NCBI RefSeq assembly: GCF_902506455.1 | Contig: NZ_LR733844.1 | Location: 311,133 to 375,132 of the forward strand | Reading direction: 5' to 3' | Length of the DNA: 64,000 nt | Source of the DNA: Sphingomonas sp. 8AM | Lineage (GTDB): Bacteria; Pseudomonadota; Alphaproteobacteria; Sphingomonadales; Sphingomonadaceae | In this document: piece by piece, positions 8,682 to 17,754 of the stretch | Layout: the number at the start of each line of letters is the position of its first letter | Position numbering within the stretch: the first letter of the stretch is position 1 | The notes under the pieces: generated by a model | What the model was told of the DNA's origin: nothing | The model's input: only the letters and a program-made list of their open reading frames with translations | Database searches by the model: none | Made by a program: the position numbers and the translations under genes

Positions 8682-8768
8682 ACTTCCCACGTCATCCGCG
8701 GGAGCGGGCCTAAGAGCCGAGACGGGCTCCGTTGTCAAGCGCGTTCGGTGGCGGTAGCGATATTTGCG

Positions 8769-8903
8769 ATGAGCGACCAGGACGAACGCGCCGCGCGGCT
8801 GGCCGCGCAACTCAGGGCCAATCTGCGGCGGCGCAAGGCGCAGGCGCGGGAGCAGATACAGCCGCTTCCGGACGCGAACGGCGGGGAAAAGGAGCAGCCC
8901 TGA
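8769..8903 (+). CDS. Small charged hypothetical protein
   Basis: A 44-residue protein rich in Arg, Gln and Ala (DERAARLAAQLRANLRRRKAQAR), likely one amphipathic helix with an acidic tail. I recall similar short proteins in other sphingomonads but know no function. It converges on the aminopeptidase gene with a 10-base gap. Confidence 0.5.
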   Translation: MSDQDERAARLAAQLRANLRRRKAQAREQIQPLPDANGGEKEQP

Positions 8904-8913
8904 GCGCGTCAGG

Positions 8914-10713
8914 TCACGCCGGGAGCGGTGAACAGCGCGATTGAAGCCACTCGCGGTCGGATTCGTCGAGCAACGGGGACAATTCGCGCGCCACAATAGC
9001 ATGGTAATCGTCGACCCAGTGCCGCTCCGACGCCGATAATAGCCCCGTGTCGATCAGATCGGGATCAAGCGGTGCCAGAGTCAGCGTTTCGAACGCCAGC
9101 ATCTCCGCCTCGCCGCCCGCGATGGTGCGCGGCGTGACCAGCAGCAGGTTCTCGATGCGGATGCCGTAGGCGCCGGCCTTGTAATAGCCGGGCTCGTTGG
9201 AGAGGATCATGCCGGGGCGTAGCGGCTCGGACGGGCCGGCGCCGGGGTAGCCGGGCTTGGCGATCCGCGCCGGGCCTTCGTGGACCGACAGGAAGCTGCC
9301 GACGCCGTGGCCGGTGCCGTGCGCATAATCGAGCCCGGCCTGCCAAAGCGACCCGCGCGCGAGCGCGTCGAGCTGCGCGCCGGTGGTGCCGTGCGGGAAG
9401 ACCGCGGTGGCGAGCGCGATATGCCCCTTGAGCACGCGCGTGTAGCGGTCGCGCATCTCGGGTGTCGGCGCGCCGATCGGCACGACGCGCGTCAGGTCGG
9501 TGGTGCCGTCGTCATACTGGCCGCCGGAGTCGATCAGGTAGAGCTGGCCGGGCTTGATCGCGCGGTTCGATTCCCCGGTGACCCGGTAGTGCGGGAGCGC
9601 GCCATTCGGGCCGGCGGCGCTGATCGTGTCGAACGACAGGTCGCGCAATGCGCCGGTTTCCTGGCGGAAGCGAAGGAGTTGCGCCGCCGCCGACAATTCG
9701 GTCTGCCCGCCACGCAGGCCGGCGTCGGCGATCCAGCGCAGGAAGCGCGTCACCGCCGCGCCATCGCGCAGCGAGGCGGCGCGGTGGCCGGCGATCTCGA
9801 CCGGGTTCTTGCACGCGCGCGGGACGAGGGTGGGGTCGCGCCGTGCCAGCGTCGTGCCGCCGCCGGCCTCGACCGCGTCGAAGATCGCGGCGACGGTCAG
9901 CGCCGGGTCGATTGCGACCGTCTTGCCCGCGTAATTACCGAGGGCGCCGGCGAAATCGTCGCGATCGTGGAGCCGCACCGCATTGCCGAGATGCTCGCGC
10001 ACCGCCGCGCCGACCTTTCCGGGGGCGACGAACAGATCGGCGGTGCCGTCGGCATGGACGATCGCATAGGAGAGCGCGACCGGTGTGTGCTCGACGTCGC
10101 TGCCGCGGACGTTGAACAGCCAGGCGATCGAATCGAGTGCGGCGACGACGAACGCGTCGGCCCGTTCCGCGGACAACCAGTCGGCAACCTCGGCGCGCTT
10201 GGTCGCGGAGGAGACGCCGGCCAGCGCCTCGGGCTGGACGATCACCGGCGCGGGCGAGGGGGCGGGGCGATCGTGCCAGACCGCGTCGACCGGGTTGGCG
10301 TCGACCGCGACCAGCGTCACATCCTTGTTCGCCAGCGCGTCGCGCCACTCGTCGATGGCGCCGCGCGGATGGAGCCACGGGTCGTAGCCGATCCGCGCGC
10401 CGGCGGGGGCATGATCGGCGAGCCAGCCGGCGATGCTGTCTTCGGGCACGCCGACATAGTCCCAGTCGGCGGCGTCGACCTGTTCGCGGACCTGGATCGT
10501 GTAGCGCCCGTCGGTGAAGATCGCGGCGCGGTCCGCCAGCACCACCGCGCTGCCCGCCGAGCCCGCGAAGCCGGTGAGCCATGCCAGCCGCTGTGCGTAG
10601 CTGCCGACATATTCGCTCATATGTTCGTCGGTCAGCGGGACGATGAAGCCGTCGAGGGCGGCGGCGGAAAGCCGTGCGCGCAGTGCGGTGAGGCGGTCGG
10701 TGTGGGACGTCAT
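8914..10713 (-). CDS. pepP: Xaa-Pro aminopeptidase, M24B family
   Basis: A 599-residue cytosolic metallopeptidase removing N-terminal residues that precede proline. It has the three-domain layout of the long aminopeptidase P type: two creatinase-like N-terminal domains and a pita-bread catalytic domain. Metal ligands appear in DSGGQYDDGTTDLTRV, HGTGHGVGSFLSVHEGP, SNEPGYY and the IRIEN segment near the C-terminus. The start is set at ATG 10713 (MTSHTDRLTALR), where family similarity begins; an upstream in-frame ATG at 10767 would add an 18-residue extension with no family match. Confidence 0.9.
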   Translation of the reverse strand: MTSHTDRLTALRARLSAAALDGFIVPLTDEHMSEYVGSYAQRLAWLTGFAGSAGSAVVLADRAAIFTDGRYTIQVREQVDAADWDYVGVPEDSIAGWLADHAPAGARIGYDPWLHPRGAIDEWRDALANKDVTLVAVDANPVDAVWHDRPAPSPAPVIVQPEALAGVSSATKRAEVADWLSAERADAFVVAALDSIAWLFNVRGSDVEHTPVALSYAIVHADGTADLFVAPGKVGAAVREHLGNAVRLHDRDDFAGALGNYAGKTVAIDPALTVAAIFDAVEAGGGTTLARRDPTLVPRACKNPVEIAGHRAASLRDGAAVTRFLRWIADAGLRGGQTELSAAAQLLRFRQETGALRDLSFDTISAAGPNGALPHYRVTGESNRAIKPGQLYLIDSGGQYDDGTTDLTRVVPIGAPTPEMRDRYTRVLKGHIALATAVFPHGTTGAQLDALARGSLWQAGLDYAHGTGHGVGSFLSVHEGPARIAKPGYPGAGPSEPLRPGMILSNEPGYYKAGAYGIRIENLLLVTPRTIAGGEAEMLAFETLTLAPLDPDLIDTGLLSASERHWVDDYHAIVARELSPLLDESDREWLQSRCSPLPA

Positions 10714-10817
10714 GCGGGGACAGGTGCCATAGCGGCGGGGCGCAGTCACGCCTGCGTCTCTTTTCATCTTTGCTGTGCAGGCGCTTGCGGAGACGGGAAC
10801 GACGGCGGTGGAGCATC

Positions 10818-10947
10818 GTCGCCCTTGCGAAGGCAGGGGCCTATGTCTCTGTCGTGCCTCGGGCCATTTGACAAAGGGGTGTCGGCCCTTGTGTCAGATC
10901 CCTCGCGGCACGTGACAGACATGGGCCCCTGCCTTCGCAGGGGCGAC
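10818..10947. repeat. Long imperfect inverted repeat (REP-like)
   Basis: Outer arms of 24 bases begin GTCGCCCTTGCGAAGGCAGG and return as the complement ending at 10947, with one mismatch. The inner part also pairs imperfectly (ATGTCT and GTGCC segments). It lies in a gene-free stretch (10714-11175) between two genes transcribed away from each other, so a terminator role is unlikely. Confidence 0.6.
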
Positions 10948-10962
10948 GGCTTCTTCTTCGTC

Positions 10963-11042
10963 GTCCCGGACTTGATCCGGGACCCCGCTTCTTCGTGACG
11001 GTTGAGGAAGAAGCGGGACCCCGGCTCAAGGCCGGGGCGACG
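10963..11042. repeat. Pair of REP-like palindromes in inverted orientation
   Basis: Two facing copies of a repeat whose core is a palindrome of CCCGG arms round a short centre (GTCCCGGACTTGATCCGGGAC at 10963-10983, CCCCGGCTCAAGGCCGGGG at 11019-11037), each with a GAAGAAGCGGG flank. The same unit recurs at 18216-18252 and 23341-23378. Confidence 0.6.
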
Positions 11043-11175
11043 AGTGGGTCAGAGGCGATGAAAGCGCCTCAATCGCCTGACTCTTGAAGCGGCCCGCGCG
11101 TGCTGTCATCATGGCGTCACGCCGCAGCGCGAAAGCACGCGGTACGACCAAGCGAGGTAAGGGGGACGTCCTGAC

Positions 11176-11745
11176 GTGTTCCATCCCGACCTGATGCGGC
11201 ACCCGGACTCCTGTCCGACCCTGGTGCTCAATGCCGATTACACGCCGCTGTCCTATTATCCGCTCAGCATCTGGCCGTGGCAGACCGCGGTGAAGGCGGT
11301 GTTCCTGGAGCGCGTCGATATCGTCGCGCATTACGAGCGCGAGGTGCGCAGCCCCAATCTGACGATGCGGCTGCCATCGGTGATCGCGCTGCGGCAATTC
11401 GTGAAGCCGTCGCAATTTCCGGCGTTCACGCGCTTCAACCTGTTCCTGCGCGATACCTTCGCCTGCCAATATTGCGGCAGCCACGTCCGCGACCTGACGT
11501 TCGATCACGTCGTGCCGCGCGCGCAGGGCGGACGGACGACATGGGAGAATGTCGTCGCCGCCTGTGCGCCGTGCAATCTGAAGAAGGGCGGGCGGACGCC
11601 GAAACAGGCGGGGATGCCGCTGCCGATCGAGCCGATACGCCCGACAAGCTGGCAATTGCAGGAACATGGGCGTCGCTTTCCGCCGAATTATCTGCATGAG
11701 ACGTGGCACGACTGGCTATACTGGGATGTGGAGCTGGACGCGTAA
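11176..11745 (+). CDS. HNH endonuclease family protein
   Basis: A 189-residue protein with the HNH nuclease fold in its centre: a CQYCG zinc pair, LTFDHVVPRAQGG with the catalytic His, then NVVAACAPCNLKKGG with the second zinc pair. The N-terminal region (LVLNADYTPLSYYPLS) is typical of a widespread chromosomal HNH group of unknown cellular role. The GTG start follows a purine-rich GGTAAGGGGGAC site. No restriction or phage genes lie next to it, so a housekeeping role is more likely than defence. Confidence 0.85.
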   Translation: MFHPDLMRHPDSCPTLVLNADYTPLSYYPLSIWPWQTAVKAVFLERVDIVAHYEREVRSPNLTMRLPSVIALRQFVKPSQFPAFTRFNLFLRDTFACQYCGSHVRDLTFDHVVPRAQGGRTTWENVVAACAPCNLKKGGRTPKQAGMPLPIEPIRPTSWQLQEHGRRFPPNYLHETWHDWLYWDVELDA

Positions 11746-11761
11746 GGGAGATGTGACGGAC

Positions 11762-12190
11762 ATGCGGGTGATGGTGGTGGTTGCAGGCGCGCTGGCGCTT
11801 GCCGCATGTTCGAAGCCCAAGGAGCCCGACGCGCAGGAGCAGGCGGCGCTCGCCAATTTCGTGCCGCCGTTCGAAATGTCGCGGCTGGATTTCGGCGGGG
11901 TGGTGGAGCGGCGTTTCCGCCGGCTCGACGTCAACAACGATGACAAGCTGACCCGCAACGAAGTATCGCAACGGCTGCAGCCGCGCTTCGACGAGATCGA
12001 CCGCAACAAGGATGGCGCGATTTCGAACGAGGAATGGAGCGCATGGATGATGGCCCGCTTCGACGCGCAGGATATCAACCACGATGCCACCGTCACCAGC
12101 GACGAACGCGAGCGGGCGCATGAGCAGCAGCAACTCGATCTGCCGACACCGGCGGAGGAGCCCGCGAACACGGTCGCGCCGCGCAACTAA
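11762..12190 (+). CDS. EF-hand lipoprotein
   Basis: A 142-residue predicted lipoprotein: the signal ends in lipobox LAAC (Cys16). Three EF-hand calcium-binding loops follow at about 56-67 (DVNNDDKLTRNE), 80-91 (DRNKDGAISNEE) and 104-115 (DINHDATVTSDE), each with the D-x-N-x-D spacing and a final acidic residue. It probably binds Ca2+ in the periplasm; its partner is unknown. The ATG at 11762 is chosen because it directly opens the signal peptide. It follows the HNH gene by 16 bases. Confidence 0.8.
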   Translation: MRVMVVVAGALALAACSKPKEPDAQEQAALANFVPPFEMSRLDFGGVVERRFRRLDVNNDDKLTRNEVSQRLQPRFDEIDRNKDGAISNEEWSAWMMARFDAQDINHDATVTSDERERAHEQQQLDLPTPAEEPANTVAPRN

Positions 12191-12262
12191 ATATCGCCAG
12201 ACCGCGTGGCCGGGCAGCAAACAATCATTGACCCGGCCCGTGCGGCAGCGCAGCAAGACCGC

Positions 12263-14935
12263 ATGAGCACGCTGCCCCCGATCACGAACAATCCCGATGT
12301 CCGCTATCTCGGCCGCGTGCTGGGCGATGTGATCCGCGCCTATGGCGGGGAGAAATTGTACGAGCGGACCGAGGCGATCCGCTCCGCCTCGGTCGAGCGG
12401 CATCGCGGCAATCATCAGGCGTCGGCGGACGCCGAGCTGGGCGCGCTCGATCTCGACGAGACACTCGATTTCGTGCGCGGGTTCATGCTGTTCTCGATGC
12501 TCGCCAATCTCGCCGAGGACCGGCAGGGGATCGCGGCGGAAGAGGGCGCGGACGTCGCGGCGGCGCTGGCGCGGCTAAAGGACGCCGGCGTCGGCGTGGA
12601 TCGCGTCCGTTCCCTCCTCGAACAGGCGCTGGTCGCGCCGGTGCTGACCGCGCACCCGACCGAGGTGCGGCGCAAGAGCATGATCGACCACCGCAATCGC
12701 ATCGCGCAATTGATGGCGCTGCGCGACCGCGGGGTGGAGACGACGCCGGACGGCGACCTGGTCGACGAGGCGATCGTGCGGCAGGTGGCGCTGCTGTGGC
12801 AGACGCGCGTGCTGCGACGCGAGCGGCTGTATGTGGTCGACGAGGTCGAGACCGCGCTCAGCTATCTGCGCGACGTGTTCCTGCCGGTGCTGCCGGCGCT
12901 CTACCAGCGCTGGGACCGTGCGCTGGGCGGGCGGGTGCCGTCGTTCCTGCGCCCCGGAAGCTGGATCGGTGGCGACCGCGACGGCAATCCGTTCGTCACT
13001 GCGGACTCGCTGCGCACCGCGCTGGCCAAGGCGGCGCAGGCGGTGCTGGGCTTCTACCTCGAGCAGCTCCACGCGATGGGCGCGGAGCTGTCGATCTCGG
13101 CGCATCATGCGACGGTCGACGCGGGCGTGCAGGCGCTGGCGGATGCGAGCGGCGATACCTCCGAGACACGCAGCGACGAGCCGTACCGCCGCGCGCTGTC
13201 GGGCATCTATGCGCGCACCGCGGCGACCTATGCGAAGCTGACCGGGCAGCCGGCGCCGCGGCCGGGGCGGCTGAAGGGCGAGCCCTATCCCGATCCCAGG
13301 GCGTTGCGCGCCGATCTGATCGCGATCGCCCGTCCCTTGTCGGAGGGCGGCGACGGATTGCTGGGCAGCGGCGGGGCGATCGGGCGGCTGATCCGCGCGG
13401 TCGACGTGTTCGGCTTCCACCTCGCGACGCTTGACCTGCGGCAGAACAGCGCGGTGCACGAGCGGGTGGTCGCGGAGATGCTCAAGGTCGCGGGCGTGTG
13501 CGACGATTATGCCGCGCTCGACGAGGATGCGCGCGTCATGCTGCTGCGGCAGGAGCTGGCGACGCCGCGCCCGCTGACGACGCGCTTCGCGGACTATTCG
13601 GAAGAAACCGCGGGCGAGCTGGCGATCGTGCAGGCCGCCGCGGACGCGCACGCCACCTACGGCGCGGCGGCGATCCGGCAATATATCGTGTCGATGACAA
13701 AATCGGTGTCCGACCTGCTCGAAGTGCATCTGCTGCTCAAGGAGGTCGGGCTGTACCGCCCCGGGCCGCCCGCGAGCGCGGCGGTGATGGCGGTGCCGCT
13801 GTTCGAGACGATCGAGGATCTGGAGGCGGCGCCGGCGATCATGAGCGAGTGGTTCGCGATCCCCGAGGTGCGCGCGATCGCGACGGCGCGCGGGCATCAG
13901 GAAGTGATGATCGGCTATTCCGACAGCAACAAGGACGGCGGCTATCTGACCTCGACCTGGCAATTGTCGAAGGCGTCGACCGCGTTGAAGCCGGTGTTCG
14001 ACAAGGTCGGCGTCGGAATGCAGCTGTTCCACGGGCGCGGCGGCGCGGTCGGGCGCGGTGGCGGCAGCAGCTTCGCGGCGATCCGTGCGCAGCCGCCGGG
14101 GACGGTGCAGGGCCGCATCCGCATCACGGAACAGGGCGAGGTGATCGCGGGCAAATATGGCACGCGCGAGAGTGCGGCGACCAATCTGGAGGCGATGGCC
14201 TCCGCAACGCTGATCGCCAGCCTTGAGCCCGAGGCGCTGTCGAACGGCGACAACGCGACGTTCGCGGGCGCGATGGACCGGCTGTCGGGCGAGGCGTTCC
14301 GTGCGTATCGCGGGCTGGTCTATGAGACCGAGGGGTTCCGCACCTTCTTCCGCCAGATGACGCCGATCGCCGAGATCGCCGGGCTGAAGATCGGCAGCCG
14401 TCCGGCGAGCCGCAAGCAATCCGACGCGATCGAGGATCTGCGCGCGATCCCGTGGGTGTTCAGCTGGGCGCAGGCGCGCGTCATGCTGCCGGGCTGGTAC
14501 GGCGTCGGGCAGGCGATCGCGGCGTTCGAGGATCGCGCGCTGCTGCGCGACATGGCGCAGGGCTGGCCGCTGTTCGCGGCGACGCTGGCGAACATGGAGA
14601 TGGTGCTCGCCAAGTCCGACATGGGGCTGGCGGAGCGGTACGCCGGACTGGTCGAGGACAAGGCGTTGCGCGACCATGTGTTCGGGCGGATCCGCGACGG
14701 CTGGCAACAGACGCATGACGGGTTGCTGGACGTGACGGGGCAGGCGCATCTGCTGGAGAAGCATCCGGCGCTGGATGCGTCGATCCGGCTGCGGCTGCCG
14801 TATATCGAGCCGCTCAACCTGTTGCAGATCGAGCTGATGAAGCGGCATCGCGCCGGCGAGGAAGACGAGCGCGTGCGGCAGGGCATCCTGCTGTCGATCA
14901 ACGCGATCGCGACCGCATTGCGCAATTCGGGGTAA
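12263..14935 (+). CDS. ppc: Phosphoenolpyruvate carboxylase
   Basis: An 890-residue cytosolic enzyme converting PEP and bicarbonate to oxaloacetate, refilling the TCA cycle. Family signatures are intact: TAHPTEVRRKS with the catalytic His (131), GGDRDGNPF, GYSDSNKDGGYL with the Lys/Asp cluster, and FHGRGGAVGRGGG. The C-terminus is LRNSG rather than the usual QNTG, a mild substitution. ATG 12263 is preferred over a GTG at 12206, which would add 19 residues without family similarity. A LysE-type exporter gene starts three bases after the stop. Confidence 0.95.
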   Translation: MSTLPPITNNPDVRYLGRVLGDVIRAYGGEKLYERTEAIRSASVERHRGNHQASADAELGALDLDETLDFVRGFMLFSMLANLAEDRQGIAAEEGADVAAALARLKDAGVGVDRVRSLLEQALVAPVLTAHPTEVRRKSMIDHRNRIAQLMALRDRGVETTPDGDLVDEAIVRQVALLWQTRVLRRERLYVVDEVETALSYLRDVFLPVLPALYQRWDRALGGRVPSFLRPGSWIGGDRDGNPFVTADSLRTALAKAAQAVLGFYLEQLHAMGAELSISAHHATVDAGVQALADASGDTSETRSDEPYRRALSGIYARTAATYAKLTGQPAPRPGRLKGEPYPDPRALRADLIAIARPLSEGGDGLLGSGGAIGRLIRAVDVFGFHLATLDLRQNSAVHERVVAEMLKVAGVCDDYAALDEDARVMLLRQELATPRPLTTRFADYSEETAGELAIVQAAADAHATYGAAAIRQYIVSMTKSVSDLLEVHLLLKEVGLYRPGPPASAAVMAVPLFETIEDLEAAPAIMSEWFAIPEVRAIATARGHQEVMIGYSDSNKDGGYLTSTWQLSKASTALKPVFDKVGVGMQLFHGRGGAVGRGGGSSFAAIRAQPPGTVQGRIRITEQGEVIAGKYGTRESAATNLEAMASATLIASLEPEALSNGDNATFAGAMDRLSGEAFRAYRGLVYETEGFRTFFRQMTPIAEIAGLKIGSRPASRKQSDAIEDLRAIPWVFSWAQARVMLPGWYGVGQAIAAFEDRALLRDMAQGWPLFAATLANMEMVLAKSDMGLAERYAGLVEDKALRDHVFGRIRDGWQQTHDGLLDVTGQAHLLEKHPALDASIRLRLPYIEPLNLLQIELMKRHRAGEEDERVRQGILLSINAIATALRNSG

Positions 14936-14938
14936 GTT

Positions 14939-15568
14939 ATGGACTGGCATGCGTGGCTGGTGTTCGCGGGCGCATCGGTGGTGATGGCGATCATCCCGGG
15001 GCCGGGGGTGGCGAGCATCATCGGCTTCGCGTTCAGTTCGGGACGGCGCACCGCGCTCGCCTCGGTCGCCGGGATGGCGGTCGGCAACATGATCGCGATG
15101 ACGGTGTCGCTGGCGGATGCGGGGGCGGTGCTGGCGTCGTCGGCGCTGGCGTTCACGGTCCTCAAGTGGATCGGCGCGGCGTATCTGATCGCGATCGGGA
15201 CGCTGGCGATCGTGCGCAGCGGCGCGGCGGCGGGCGCGGACGACGTGCCGCGGCGCGCGGTCAGCCCGCGCGCGGCGTTCGCGACCAATGTCGCGGTCGG
15301 TACCTTTCACCCGAAGACGATCCTGTTCTTCGTCGCCTTCGCATCGCAGTTCATCCGCCCTGACGCGCCGTTCGTGCCGCAGGCGGCGGTGCTGATCGCG
15401 ACCTTCACGCTGATCGCGGGGGTAAGCGACAGTCTGTACGCGCTGGCCGGATCGCGCGCGTCGGGGTGGCTGCGGCATTCGCGCGCCCGGGTGTGGACGC
15501 AGCGGGCGGGCGGCGGCGCGGTGCTGGGCGCGGGGCTCGCGATGGCGGCGATGCGCGGCCCGCGCTGA
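14939..15568 (+). CDS. LysE/RhtB-family amino-acid exporter
   Basis: A 209-residue inner-membrane protein with about six hydrophobic segments. The N-terminal IPGPGVASIIGFAFSSGRR region followed by GMAVGN is the LysE/RhtB signature, and TNVAVGTFHPKTILFF matches the conserved second half. Such proteins export amino acids or related small molecules using the proton gradient; the substrate cannot be assigned. It starts three bases after ppc and may share its transcript. Confidence 0.85.
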   Translation: MDWHAWLVFAGASVVMAIIPGPGVASIIGFAFSSGRRTALASVAGMAVGNMIAMTVSLADAGAVLASSALAFTVLKWIGAAYLIAIGTLAIVRSGAAAGADDVPRRAVSPRAAFATNVAVGTFHPKTILFFVAFASQFIRPDAPFVPQAAVLIATFTLIAGVSDSLYALAGSRASGWLRHSRARVWTQRAGGGAVLGAGLAMAAMRGPR

Positions 15569-15631
15569 CCGGTTGCGGTCGGCAGCGATCTGTCGCATCA
15601 GTGCATCAATAATAAGATTATAGGTGCGCTG

Positions 15632-16594
15632 ATGCTGTTCGATCGCCGCGTGATCCTTGGAGCCCTTGCCAGCGCGCCGTTCGCCCCGCCCGCATTGGCG
15701 GCGAAAAGTGACGACCCGTTGCTGTTCGCCTATTTCGGAACCGGCTCGGACGAGGCGACCGGGCTGCGCTTCGCTACCAGCGACGATGGGCTGGTGTTCC
15801 GCAACCTCGGCGGCGGGGTGAGCTATCTGCGTCCCGAGGTCGGCGAGGCGAAGCTGATGCGCGACCCGTTCCTGTTCCGCGATGCCAAGCACGACGGGCT
15901 GTGGCATATGGTGTGGACCACCGCGTGGGAGGGGGTGACGATCGGGCACGCCACCAGCCGCGACCTGCGCCACTGGTCGCCGCAGCGCGCCTTGCCGGTG
16001 ATGGCCGCGGTGCCGGGCACGCGCAATTGCTGGGCACCCGAGGTGATCTGGGACGCGACGGCGCGACACTATGTCGTGTTCTGGTCGAGCACGGTGAAGG
16101 GGCGCTTCCCCGAAACCGAGGGCACGTCGGAGACCGGCTACAACCACCGGCTGTGGTATGTGACGACGCGCGACTTCGCGACGTTCAGCGAGGCCAAGGT
16201 GCTGTACGATCCCGGCTTCAGCGTGATCGACGGGACGTTCGCGCGAGCGCCGGACGGCGCGCTGCACCTGATCGTCAAGGACGAGACGCTGCACCCGCCA
16301 CGCAAGCATCTGCGCAGCGTCGCCGCGGCGTCGCCGACCGGGCCGTTCGGGACGCCGTCCGCGCCGTTCACCAAGTCATGGGTGGAGGGACCGATGACCG
16401 CGACGGTGCGCGGCGAGACGCTGTGTTACTGGGACATCTATCTGGAAGGCCGCTGGGGCGCGGCGGCAACGCGCGACTTCGTGACGTGGCGCGATGTGAC
16501 GGCCGGGCTGTCGATGCCAAAGGGCGCGCGGCACGGATCGCTGGTGCGGGTGCCGCGTCGGCTCGTCGACGGACTGGCGGCGGGGCCGGTCTGA
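15632..16594 (+). CDS. GH43-like five-bladed beta-propeller glycosidase, secreted
   Basis: A 320-residue protein with an N-terminal signal peptide ending APPALAA. The rest looks like a glycoside hydrolase family 43-type propeller: RDPFLFRD, NCWAPEVIWD and VIDGTFARAPDG carry acidic residues in the order expected for the catalytic triad, and WVEGP supplies a further acidic residue. Family members cut arabinose, xylose or galactose side chains. The substrate is unknown; it might act on plant glycans or on the cell's own EPS. It stands alone, with no glycan transporter nearby. Confidence 0.7.
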   Translation: MLFDRRVILGALASAPFAPPALAAKSDDPLLFAYFGTGSDEATGLRFATSDDGLVFRNLGGGVSYLRPEVGEAKLMRDPFLFRDAKHDGLWHMVWTTAWEGVTIGHATSRDLRHWSPQRALPVMAAVPGTRNCWAPEVIWDATARHYVVFWSSTVKGRFPETEGTSETGYNHRLWYVTTRDFATFSEAKVLYDPGFSVIDGTFARAPDGALHLIVKDETLHPPRKHLRSVAAASPTGPFGTPSAPFTKSWVEGPMTATVRGETLCYWDIYLEGRWGAAATRDFVTWRDVTAGLSMPKGARHGSLVRVPRRLVDGLAAGPV

Positions 16595-16716
16595 CCGGGG
16601 CGCGATTAGGTCAAGCTGCCGATCCGTGTTAAGCCCCGCCATCGTCGGTAATTCGCCCACAAGCACCGACGGCTGAGAGACGCCCGCGCTCCCGCTTGTC
16701 ACACGGGAGCCCGCGC

Positions 16717-16887
16717 ATGGACCTCAATTACCTTTTTCATCGGCAACAAGTGTCGATGATGATGTCGGCCGCAGCCCGCGGTGCCGAGGCGCGACTGGCG
16801 CATGCGCAGCTCGCCAGCCGCTACGCGACCCAGATCGCCACGACGCAGGCGCGCATGGGCGCCGACCGGCTGTTCGTTGCCGCATGA
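16717..16887 (+). CDS. Small hypothetical protein, first of a four-gene run
   Basis: A 56-residue protein starting MDLNYLFHRQQVS, then an Ala/Arg-rich helix. I recall similar short proteins in other sphingomonads but know no function. ATG 16717 is chosen over an upstream TTG at 16696. Its stop overlaps the next start by four bases (ATGA). Confidence 0.6.
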   Translation: MDLNYLFHRQQVSMMMSAAARGAEARLAHAQLASRYATQIATTQARMGADRLFVAA

Positions 16888-17144
16888 GTGACGAACAGCC
16901 GCGCGCGACGCGCACCTTCCGCGCCGCGCGCGTCCGCTACGACCCCGAGCGTGCCGAGCGACAGAGCAAGGTGACGCGGCTGGCGATCGAGCAGTTGGGG
17001 GCGTCCGCGGCGCTGCCGTTCCTCAACGCCGATCATGAGGGGTTGGGCGCGACCCCGCTCCACCTCGCCGGCGACAGCGTCGAGTCGTGCGCGCGGGTCG
17101 AGGCGGTGATCCGTGCACTCGGTCATGGCGCGGAGGTGGCGTGA
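16884..17144 (+). CDS. Small protein with MbcA/ParS-like (DUF2384-type) C-terminal domain
   Basis: An 86-residue protein. Residues about 38-80 (LGASAALPFLN, GLGATPLHLA, VEAVIRAL) follow the pattern of the MbcA/ParS/Xre antitoxin C-terminal domain: a short helix, a Leu-x-Gly-x-x-Pro-Leu turn and a final helix. The N-terminus is basic (RTFRAARVRYDPERAERQ) and has no complete Xre HTH. In true toxin-antitoxin pairs this domain binds a RES toxin; the downstream gene does not look like RES. The family call is tentative. It overlaps the preceding gene by four bases. Confidence 0.5.
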   Translation: MSDEQPRATRTFRAARVRYDPERAERQSKVTRLAIEQLGASAALPFLNADHEGLGATPLHLAGDSVESCARVEAVIRALGHGAEVA

Positions 17145-17202
17145 TGCCACGCTGGCGCCGCTGGCTGCGCGACTGGGGACGTCGGCGGCGGGCGCGGCGC
17201 GC

Positions 17203-17754
17203 ATGGCGGTAAGCGCGGCGGCGCGCGATCAGGCGGCAGTGACGCTGGCGCGCGCGACCGCATTCCTGCGCACGCAGATCGGTCGGCCGTGGCTCGACCA
17301 ATGCTGGGACGAGAATGACCGGGTCGTGCGCTCGCGCGTGATCGGCAACTGGATCGGGGAGCTGGATCGCTTGCTCCACGTCCTGCTCGACGCCGCGGCG
17401 GATCATGCCGGACGGCCGGTGCGGGCACATCAACGCAACACGGGCAGCAAGCTGGTGACGTTTTGCGCCGAAGCGTCGTGGGGTGTCGAGCGACTGGACG
17501 GGATGGCGCGCGCCCGTGCGACGTTCCGCTACACGCAAGGTGCGGCGCGGCGCGCCGACGTGCGCGGCGGCAGCCATATGACAGTCGGCTGGTCGGGCCC
17601 CGGCGGAACATTACGCCGCTTCACGCTGGGTGAACGGATACACATGGGCAGTGAAGCGTTACTAGAGGTCTGCGACCTGTACGACGAACTGGCGGCGCAG
17701 GTTGTGCGCGTACCGCCTGAGCAACCCAAAGGGGCCGGTCATCAAAGAATATGA
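17203..17754 (+). CDS. Hypothetical protein, third of the small-gene run
   Basis: A 183-residue protein I do not recognise. It has a helical N-terminus, a Trp-rich central segment (RPWLDQCWDENDRVV, VIGNWIGELDRLLHVLLDA) and an acidic C-terminal helix (ALLEVCDLYDELAAQVVRV). The start is uncertain: ATG 17203 overlaps the end of a possible 22-codon basic peptide (17144-17212), while ATG 17125 or GTG 17113 would overlap the preceding gene by 20-32 bases. Its position after an MbcA/ParS-like gene raises a toxin-partner idea, but no toxin motif is visible. Confidence 0.5.
   Translation: MAVSAAARDQAAVTLARATAFLRTQIGRPWLDQCWDENDRVVRSRVIGNWIGELDRLLHVLLDAAADHAGRPVRAHQRNTGSKLVTFCAEASWGVERLDGMARARATFRYTQGAARRADVRGGSHMTVGWSGPGGTLRRFTLGERIHMGSEALLEVCDLYDELAAQVVRVPPEQPKGAGHQRI

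Noticed and set aside
9280..10998. A long plus-strand frame opposite the Xaa-Pro aminopeptidase
   Set aside because: Antisense shadow of a complete, motif-bearing gene; composition is Arg/Gly/Asp-rich and no family is seen.
12575..16309. A minus-strand open frame of more than 1200 codons across the PEP carboxylase, exporter and GH43-like genes
   Set aside because: It is antisense to well-recognised genes, Arg/His/Gln-rich and without any known domain. Long antisense frames are expected from strongly G+C-biased third codon positions.
16665..16716. A possible TPP-type riboswitch (GGCTGAGAG) before the small-gene run
   Set aside because: Only the short CUGAGA-like string is present; the rest of the thi-box core is missing, and the downstream genes have no link to thiamine.
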